A stretch of 64,000 bases of DNA from Dryocola clanedunensis subsp. sulfonylureivorans (GTDB lineage Bacteria; Pseudomonadota; Gammaproteobacteria; Enterobacterales; Enterobacteriaceae): the NCBI RefSeq assembly GCF_016756775.1, contig NZ_JAERMU010000023.1, forward strand, positions 1-64,000. Reading direction: 5' to 3'. Positions 57,062 through 64,000 of the stretch are shown here, in pieces (position 1 is the first letter of the stretch; the number at the start of each line of letters is the position of its first letter). The translations under genes and the position numbers were made by a program. The notes beneath the pieces are model-generated. The model was not told where the DNA came from. It saw nothing but the letters and a program-made list of their open reading frames with translations, and searched no databases.

Positions 57062-57129
57062 GTAGGGTGGATAAGCGAAGCGCCATCCACCCTCAGAAAC
57101 GGCGGATGGCGCAGGCTTATCCGCCCTAC
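57062..57129. repeat. Intergenic palindromic repeat between rnr and rlmB
   Basis: GTAGGGTGGATAAGC and GCTTATCCGCCCTAC are the outer arms, with GCGCCATCC and GGATGGCGC inside. The unit is the same as at 2173-2245 and 10193-10268. It lies within the nsrR-rnr-rlmB operon, just after rnr. Confidence 0.75.
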
Positions 57130-57135
57130 GAAATA

Positions 57136-59601
57136 TTAGCTCGTCTGACCCGGCTGCTTTTTAGCAGCGCGCTTGGCTTTCGTGGCGGCGGCTATCTTAC
57201 GGGTTTTGTCGGAAGGCGTTTTGGCTTTCTTCGCCTTCGGTTCGGTCGGCTTGTCAGCCTTTGCTTTCTTCGGCTTGCCCGCACCTTTGTCTTTACGGAA
57301 GGCGCTGTCCGGCTCGAAGTTCACACGTTTACCTGCCTGACGACGCTTCGCGCCACCGCCGTTACCGCCCTTTTTCGCGCGGTCTTTCGCGGTTTTGCCT
57401 TCGCCACGCGGTGCGCGGGTGCTGGAAATCAATGCGAAGTCGATTTTACGCTCGTCCATATGAACAGCTTCAACACGCACTTCCACACGGTCGCCCAGAC
57501 GATAAGTCTGACCGCCGGATTCACCAATCAGGCGCTGCCCGATCTGGTCGAAGCGGTAGTAGTCGTTATCCAGCGTCGAAACGTGGACCAGGCCGTCGAT
57601 AAACAGATCGTCAAGACGGACAAAGAAGCCGAAGCCGGTGACGCTTGCAATGATACCGTTAAACGTCTGCCCAACCTGGTCCTGCATAAAGTCACACTTC
57701 AGCCAGTCCGCTACGTCACGGGTTGCTTCATCGGCACGGCGTTCCGCCATGGAACAGTGCTGACCAAGCTGCAGCATCTCTTCCATACTGTAATGCCAGC
57801 CGCCGGAATCAGTGCTGTTGCCTTTGTGGCCCTGCTCTTTTGCCAGCAGATACTTGATGGCGCGGTGCAGCAGCAGATCCGGGTAACGGCGAATCGGCGA
57901 GGTGAAGTGTGCGTAAGATTGCAGCGCCAGCCCGAAGTGGCCGCGGTTTTCCGGATCGTAAACCGCCTGCTTCATGGAACGCAGCAGCATAGTTTGCAGC
58001 ATTTCATGATCCGGGCGATCCGCAATGGATTTCAGCAAATCGGCATAGTCGCGCGGTTCAGGCTTCTGGCCACCAGGCAGTTCAAGGCCAAGCTCCGCCA
58101 GCACCGTACGGAACGCGGTAATCGCGTCGTTGCTCGGACGATCGTGGTCGCGGAACAGAGACGGTTCGTTGGCTTTCTCAACAAAGCGGGCCGCGGAGAT
58201 GTTCGCGAGGATCATGCACTCTTCAATCAGCTTGTGCGCGTCGTTACGAACGGTCTGTTCCACACGTTCAATACGGCGTTCGGCGTTGAAGATAAACTTC
58301 GCCTCTTCGCTTTCAAACGAGATGCCGCCGCGCTGGGCACGGGAGACGTCCAGCACTTTGTAGAGGTTATGCAGCTCTTCGATGTGCTTCACCAGCGGCG
58401 CGTATTGTTCACGCAACTCCTGGTCACCCTGCAGCATATGCCACACTTTGGTGTAGGTCAGACGCGCATGGGAGCTCATCACCGCTTCGTAGAACTTAGA
58501 CCCGGTAAGGCGGCCCGTAGAAGAGATGGTCATCTCGCAGACCATACACAGACGGTCAACCTGCGGGTTGAGCGAGCACAGGCCGTTGGAGAGCACTTCC
58601 GGCAGCATTGGAACAACCTGCGACGGGAAATAGACGGACGTGCCACGGTTGCGCGCTTCGTTGTCCAGCGCGGTTGGCGGACGAACGTAGTAGCTGACGT
58701 CGGCGATGGCTACCCACAGGCGCCAGCCGCCGCCGCGTTTTTTCTCGCAGAATACGGCGTCATCGAAGTCGCGGGCGTCTTCACCATCAATGGTCACCAG
58801 CGGCAGATCGCGTAAGTCTACGCGGCCAACTTTGGCCTCTTCCGGCACCTGCTCTTTCAGGGAAGCCACCTGGGCTTCAACTTCTGGCGGCCAGACATAA
58901 GGAATTTCATGGGTGCGCAGCGCCATATCGACGGCCATGCCGGTGCCCATGTTATCGCCCAGAATCTCAACGATTTTGCCGACGGCTTTGGTACGGCGGG
59001 TTGGTCGCTGGGTAAGCTCAACCACCACCACAAAGCCCATACGCGCGCCCATCACACCTTCCGGCGGGATGAGGATGTCGAAGCTCAGTCGGCTGTCGTC
59101 CGGCACGACAAAGCTGATGCCGGCATCGGTAAAGTAGCGTCCGACGATTTGTGCGGTTCTTGGCTCCAGCACGCGAACGATACGCGCTTCGCGGCGGCCT
59201 TTACGGTCGGCACCCAGCGGCTGCGCCAGCACGATATCGCCGTGCATGCACATTTTCATCTGTTCGGAGGAAAGGTAGAGGTCGTCTTTACGCCCTTCCA
59301 CGCGCAGGAAGCCAAAGCCATCGCGATGGCCGATGACCTTACCTTTCAGCAGGTCAAGGCGTTCCGGCAGCGCATAGCACTGGCGGCGGGTGAAGACCAG
59401 CTGCCCGTCACGCTCCATGGCACGCAGGCGGCGGCGTAAGGCTTCAATCTGCTCTTCGCCACTAATGTTCAGTTCTACAGCCAGCTCTTCACGGTTGGCT
59501 GGTTTTTCACGGTTGGTCAGGTGAGCGAGAATAAACTCCCGGCTTGGGATCGGGTTTTCGTATTTTTCGGCTTCTCGTTCCTGAAAAGGATCTTTTGACA
59601 T
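57136..59601 (-). CDS. rnr: RNase R, 3'-5' exoribonuclease
   Basis: Encodes 821 residues (E. coli: 813). The enzyme digests structured RNA and works in ribosome quality control and trans-translation. Domains in order: N-terminal HTH (about 25-80), cold-shock domains, the RNB catalytic domain ([13 protein letters not shown] holds the metal-binding aspartates), an S1 domain ([15 protein letters not shown]) and a lysine-rich tail. The start [10 protein letters not shown], after GGAGGAACC, is used. It follows nsrR by 38 bases. Confidence 0.97.
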   Translation of the reverse strand: MSKDPFQEREAEKYENPIPSREFILAHLTNREKPANREELAVELNISGEEQIEALRRRLRAMERDGQLVFTRRQCYALPERLDLLKGKVIGHRDGFGFLRVEGRKDDLYLSSEQMKMCMHGDIVLAQPLGADRKGRREARIVRVLEPRTAQIVGRYFTDAGISFVVPDDSRLSFDILIPPEGVMGARMGFVVVVELTQRPTRRTKAVGKIVEILGDNMGTGMAVDMALRTHEIPYVWPPEVEAQVASLKEQVPEEAKVGRVDLRDLPLVTIDGEDARDFDDAVFCEKKRGGGWRLWVAIADVSYYVRPPTALDNEARNRGTSVYFPSQVVPMLPEVLSNGLCSLNPQVDRLCMVCEMTISSTGRLTGSKFYEAVMSSHARLTYTKVWHMLQGDQELREQYAPLVKHIEELHNLYKVLDVSRAQRGGISFESEEAKFIFNAERRIERVEQTVRNDAHKLIEECMILANISAARFVEKANEPSLFRDHDRPSNDAITAFRTVLAELGLELPGGQKPEPRDYADLLKSIADRPDHEMLQTMLLRSMKQAVYDPENRGHFGLALQSYAHFTSPIRRYPDLLLHRAIKYLLAKEQGHKGNSTDSGGWHYSMEEMLQLGQHCSMAERRADEATRDVADWLKCDFMQDQVGQTFNGIIASVTGFGFFVRLDDLFIDGLVHVSTLDNDYYRFDQIGQRLIGESGGQTYRLGDRVEVRVEAVHMDERKIDFALISSTRAPRGEGKTAKDRAKKGGNGGGAKRRQAGKRVNFEPDSAFRKDKGAGKPKKAKADKPTEPKAKKAKTPSDKTRKIAAATKAKRAAKKQPGQTS

Positions 59602-59639
59602 TGCGGTTCCTCCGTTGTCATCCACAAATGGAGTAGCGA

Positions 59640-60065
59640 TCACTCCACCAGCAGTAATTTGTAGAGCGGTTGGTTATGGTCCACCAGTTCGGCCAGCGTG
59701 TGTTTATCCAGCTCTGTCAGAAAGCTCTGCACCGCCTCGGCCAGCGCCTGTTTCAGGCGACATGCGGGGGTGATATGACAAAACTCGCTGCTACAGTTCA
59801 CCAAAGAAAGCGGTTCCAGCTCACGCACTACATCGCCCACGCGAATGGTATTCGCAGGCTTGCCGAGGCGAATGCCGCCGTTTTTGCCGCGCACTGCTGT
59901 GACATAGCCAGCACGACTGAGTTGATTGATGATTTTCACCATATGATTACGGGACACGCCATACACTTCAGTCACTTCCGAAATGCTCGTCATCTTGCCT
60001 TCAGGCAAAGACGCCATATAAATCAAAGCACGTAAACCGTAATCAGTAAAACTCGTTAACTGCAC
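59640..60065 (-). CDS. nsrR: NsrR, nitric oxide-sensing Rrf2-family repressor
   Basis: Encodes 141 residues, the E. coli length. The Rrf2 winged helix ([16 protein letters not shown]) is followed by the Fe-S cluster cysteines Cys91, Cys96 and Cys102. Nitric oxide destroys the cluster and releases DNA, inducing hmp, ytfE and others. The ytfE operator is visible in this window at 39595-39617. First gene of nsrR-rnr-rlmB. Confidence 0.98.
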   Translation of the reverse strand: MQLTSFTDYGLRALIYMASLPEGKMTSISEVTEVYGVSRNHMVKIINQLSRAGYVTAVRGKNGGIRLGKPANTIRVGDVVRELEPLSLVNCSSEFCHITPACRLKQALAEAVQSFLTELDKHTLAELVDHNQPLYKLLLVE

Positions 60066-60191
60066 ATCAACCTCTGGGGTGGGGGGAAACGCTCATCGCC
60101 CGTGTGGCGATATATTGATGATAAACCAGCCATATCTTTGGCGGCTAATTTATTTGTTCGGGGAAGGTAAAAAAGCGGCGAGAGAAGTAGC

Positions 60192-60219
60192 AAAACGGGG
60201 TGTGGTGGCCACACCCCGT
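60192..60219 (-). terminator. Rho-independent terminator of purA
   Basis: ACGGGGTGTGG and CCACACCCCGT form an 11-bp stem around a 3-base loop. On the minus strand it is followed by TTTTG. It starts eight bases after the purA stop. Confidence 0.85.
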
Positions 60220-60226
60220 ATCCAGA

Positions 60227-61528
<1,302 letters not shown>

Positions 61529-61627
61529 TCAAAATCACCGTTTGCTTAAAAAAGGATTCTACCACCGGTTTCGACGATGATCAGCCCTTTTAGTCCACAA
61601 AATAGCAATCAGCAGGTTTGAGGGGTT

Positions 61628-61825
61628 TTAGCCGCCCACATGACTCAACATATAGTAGATAACGACACCGGCAACCACAAGACCACCGCCAAAACGACGC
61701 AGCGTATTATCCGGGAGCTGAATAAGAGCGGCGATCATTTTGCGCCACGTGCGCGGATAGAGCATGGGGCCAAGACCTTCGAGCACCAGAACAAGGGCCA
61801 GCGCGATCCAGATTGTTGAGTTCAT
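61628..61825 (-). CDS. yjeT: YjeT, small inner-membrane protein (DUF2065)
   Basis: Encodes 65 residues, the E. coli length. Two hydrophobic segments (IWIALALVLVLEGLGPML and FGGGLVVAGVVIYYML) with a basic loop between. The function is unknown. It lies between hflC and purA as in E. coli. Confidence 0.92.
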   Translation of the reverse strand: MNSTIWIALALVLVLEGLGPMLYPRTWRKMIAALIQLPDNTLRRFGGGLVVAGVVIYYMLSHVGG

Positions 61826-61844
61826 AATAGTCCCTGAAACGGAT

Positions 61845-61871
61845 AAAAAAAGAGCCGGTCAGACCGGCTCT
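61845..61871 (-). terminator. Rho-independent terminator of the hfl operon
   Basis: AGAGCCGGT and ACCGGCTCT form a 9-bp stem around CAG. On the minus strand it is followed by seven T. It lies 20 bases after the hflC stop. Confidence 0.9.
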
Positions 61872-61891
61872 TCTACTCTTAGCGGTTCTTA

Positions 61892-62896
61892 TTAACGTGA
61901 GCTGTTAGCCGGCGTCTTCATGTAGCGGAAGAAATCGTTGTCCGGGCTAAGCACCATCACATCCTGACCAGATTTGAAGCTGGCCTCGTAAGCACGCAGG
62001 CTACGAATGAAGGCGTAGAAGTCTGGATCCTGGCTGAACGCATCGGCAAACAGCTTGGCCGCTTCCGCATCACCTTCACCACGGCTGATACGACCCTGAC
62101 GCTCTGCTTCCGCCAGTGTACGAGTCACCTCGTAGTCCGCAGTTGCACGCAGCTTCTCAGCCTCTTCCTGGCCCTGTGAACGGTGACGACGCGCTACCGC
62201 TTCACGCTCGGCGCGCATACGGTTGTAGATAGCGTCAGACACTTCCGCAGGCAGGTTGATCTGCTTGATGCGCACGTCAACGACTTCAATACCCAGTGCC
62301 GCCATACTGTTCGGGTTCACAACCGGCACTTTACCGTTTGTTTCCTTAGTAATACGCGCAGCCGCAGAGGCAATAGCATCGTCCGCAGCCGGGGTAGAGA
62401 CTTCATCTTCGGTGCCCGCAGAACCAGAGTTCAGCGCGTCACGCACGTCCAGGGTCAGACGACCACGAGAATCGGTGACGATGTCTTTCACATCCAGACG
62501 ACCGATTTCAGAACGCAAACGGTCACTGAACTTACGTTTCAACAGCACTTCTGCCTGAGAAGTGTCGCCACCACCCGTAGCCAGGTAGTAACGGCTGAAG
62601 TCGCTGATACGCCACTTGATGTAGGAGTCAACGATCAGGTCTTTCTTCTCTTTGGTCACGAAGCGGTCGGCCTGGTTATCCATGGTCTGAATACGTGCAT
62701 CAAGGGTTTTCACCGACTCGATAAACGGCACTTTAAAGTGCAGACCCGGCTCGTAAACCACCGGCTTGTTCTCATCATCACGCAGAACTTTGCCGAAGCG
62801 TAACGTAATTCCTCGCTCGCCTTCATGTACCACGAAGACCGAGGTGAACAGCACCACCAGCACGATGATGATTAAAGCAATGACTGACTTACGCAT
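61892..62896 (-). CDS. hflC: HflC, modulator of FtsH protease
   Basis: Encodes 334 residues. An N-terminal membrane segment (MRKSVIALIIIVLVVLFTSV) anchors a periplasmic SPFH/band-7 domain. With HflK it forms a large membrane cage around FtsH and limits degradation of membrane proteins. GEGDAEAAKLFADAFS is conserved. Two bases separate it from hflK. Confidence 0.97.
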   Translation of the reverse strand: MRKSVIALIIIVLVVLFTSVFVVHEGERGITLRFGKVLRDDENKPVVYEPGLHFKVPFIESVKTLDARIQTMDNQADRFVTKEKKDLIVDSYIKWRISDFSRYYLATGGGDTSQAEVLLKRKFSDRLRSEIGRLDVKDIVTDSRGRLTLDVRDALNSGSAGTEDEVSTPAADDAIASAAARITKETNGKVPVVNPNSMAALGIEVVDVRIKQINLPAEVSDAIYNRMRAEREAVARRHRSQGQEEAEKLRATADYEVTRTLAEAERQGRISRGEGDAEAAKLFADAFSQDPDFYAFIRSLRAYEASFKSGQDVMVLSPDNDFFRYMKTPANSSR

Positions 62897-62898
62897 CG

Positions 62899-64000
62899 TT
62901 ATTCACTCCCTACGCGCTGGTTATCAGTGCGCTGTGCGTCGGCACGGCGCTGATCCATGATATCGCCTCTGCTAGTCGAGGACGTAGTACCAGTGCTGCT
63001 ACTGCTTGATGAGCGGGAAGCCGGAGGCAGACGCAACAAGTCGCTTGCCCCACTGTTATCGTTCTTCTGAGCAGGCTGTGCACCGCCTTTGAGCATCTGG
63101 TCGAGCGGCAGAACCATCAGGTTGCCACCCTTATCGTTCACCAGCACTTTACGAGTATGGCTAAGCACTTTTTCCATGGTTTCGATATACAGACGCTCAC
63201 GGGTGATTTCCGGTGCGGCTTTGTACTCTGGCAGCAGCTTAGCGAAGCGAGCGACTTCACCCTGCGCTTCTAACACAGTCTGTGTTTTATAAGCGCGAGC
63301 TTCTTCGAGGATACGCTGCGCCTGGCCGTTCGCACGCGGCTGAACTTCGTTGGTGTAAGCTTCCGCTTCACGGATGTATTGCTGCTCGTTTTCACGCGCG
63401 GCGATGGCATCATCGAAGGCAGCTTTCACTTCTTCCGGCGGACGTGCCGTCTGGAAGTTAACGTCGAGCAGCGTAATCCCCATGTTATACGGGCGAATCG
63501 TCTCTTCCAGCTCGCGCTGGGTATCGGTACGAATAATGGTACGGCCTTCGGTGAGGATCTTATCCATTGTGTACTTACCGATAACGCCACGCAGTGCGCT
63601 GTCCGTTGCCTGACGCAGGCTGTCATCAGCGCTGGTCACGCTGTACAGATAGCGTTCTGGATCGGTGACCCGATACTGCACGTTCATCTCAACGCGCACG
63701 ACGTTTTCATCGGAGGTCAGCATGACACCCGATGCGGCTAATTCACGTACGGACTCAACGTTAACGGCGCGAACGCTGTCAATGAAGGTGGGTTTCCAGT
63801 TAAGACCCGGCTCAACAAGATGACTAAACTTACCAAAACGCGTCACAACGCCACGCTCGGCTTCTTTAATGGTGTAGAACCCGGTAGCAGCCCAGATGAC
63901 CACCGCAGCCACGGCCACGATACCCACCACGCGCCCACCGACAGGCGGACGAGGAGTCTGGGAAGAGCCACCGCCAGTGCCGCCGCTTTTACCGCCGCCC
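62899..64000 (-). CDS. hflK: HflK, modulator of FtsH protease (5' end cut by window edge)
   Basis: About 367 codons lie in the window; the first part of the gene (about 50 residues) is beyond the right edge. The visible protein begins in a Gly/Ser-rich linker, followed by a membrane segment (VGIVAVAAVVIWAATGFYTI), a SPFH/band-7 domain and a Ser/Thr-rich C-terminal tail. An internal GTG at 63930 is not the real start. It partners HflC and FtsH. Confidence 0.96.
   Translation of the reverse strand, partial: GGGKSGGTGGGSSQTPRPPVGGRVVGIVAVAAVVIWAATGFYTIKEAERGVVTRFGKFSHLVEPGLNWKPTFIDSVRAVNVESVRELAASGVMLTSDENVVRVEMNVQYRVTDPERYLYSVTSADDSLRQATDSALRGVIGKYTMDKILTEGRTIIRTDTQRELEETIRPYNMGITLLDVNFQTARPPEEVKAAFDDAIAARENEQQYIREAEAYTNEVQPRANGQAQRILEEARAYKTQTVLEAQGEVARFAKLLPEYKAAPEITRERLYIETMEKVLSHTRKVLVNDKGGNLMVLPLDQMLKGGAQPAQKNDNSGASDLLRLPPASRSSSSSSTGTTSSTSRGDIMDQRRADAQRTDNQRVGSE

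Noticed and set aside
57001-58815. 604-codon plus-strand frame across rnr
   Set aside because: It is the antisense of the well-conserved rnr gene, and long antisense frames are expected in GC-rich genes. No family features were seen in its translation.
63930-63932. GTG at 63930 as the hflK start
   Set aside because: The frame stays open to the window edge with the expected Gly/Ser-rich HflK linker, so the real start is outside.

Overview
The window is chromosomal DNA from a member of the Enterobacteriaceae. Most genes have the order and lengths of the Escherichia coli hflK-purA-ula-cycA-cysQ-tam-ppa-fbp-mpl stretch, read right to left. Several loci absent from E. coli K-12 at these positions point to a relative such as Enterobacter, Lelliottia or Leclercia; the genus is inferred, not proven. 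I saw no rRNA, tRNA, CRISPR array or prophage.

Left part (1-12.1 kb). The window opens in the last codons of an IS110-family transposase. A three-gene accessory module follows (GNAT acetyltransferase, PuuP/PlaP-like permease, YtcJ-like amidohydrolase) where E. coli has yjgA next to mpl. Then come the backbone genes mpl, fbp, the galactofuranose ABC importer ytfQ-ytfR-ytfT-yjfF with a GalR/GalS-type operator, and ppa.

Middle part (12.1-29.2 kb). This holds the chpS-chpB toxin-antitoxin pair, ytfP-tamB-tamA, msrA, and a parDE-type toxin-antitoxin pair whose perfect palindrome covers both its promoter start region and its ribosome-binding site. After paeA (ytfL) comes an island inserted between paeA and ytfK: carbamate kinase (allK/ybcF type, with a frameshift in a G6 run), an MFS transporter, fdrA/allF, ylbE/allG, ylbF/allH and an AllS-like LysR regulator. 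Together these look like a transport-plus-carbamoyl-transfer unit able to make ATP from a carbamoylated compound such as oxalurate.

Centre right (29.2-45.3 kb). ytfK, ytfJ, cysQ and cpdB precede an accessory autotransporter adhesin. Then ytfH/qorB (divergent), an AraC-type regulator, ytfF, ytfE with a textbook NsrR operator, cycA, an intergenic region with three strong hairpins, fklB, ytfB, and the rpsF-priB-rpsR-rplI operon with its promoter and probable S6:S18 leader element.

Right part (45.3-64 kb). This covers yjfY, the complete L-ascorbate (ula) regulon (ulaABCDEF, divergent ulaG, ulaR), yjfP, two further YhcN-type small proteins (bsmA, yjfN), aidB, nsrR-rnr-rlmB, purA, yjeT, hflC, and hflK cut by the right edge. 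The NsrR repressor at 60 kb should control ytfE at 39.6 kb. The yjfI-yjfC genes that lie between aidB and rlmB in E. coli are missing. Related intergenic palindromic repeats occur at 2.2, 10.2 and 57.1 kb.
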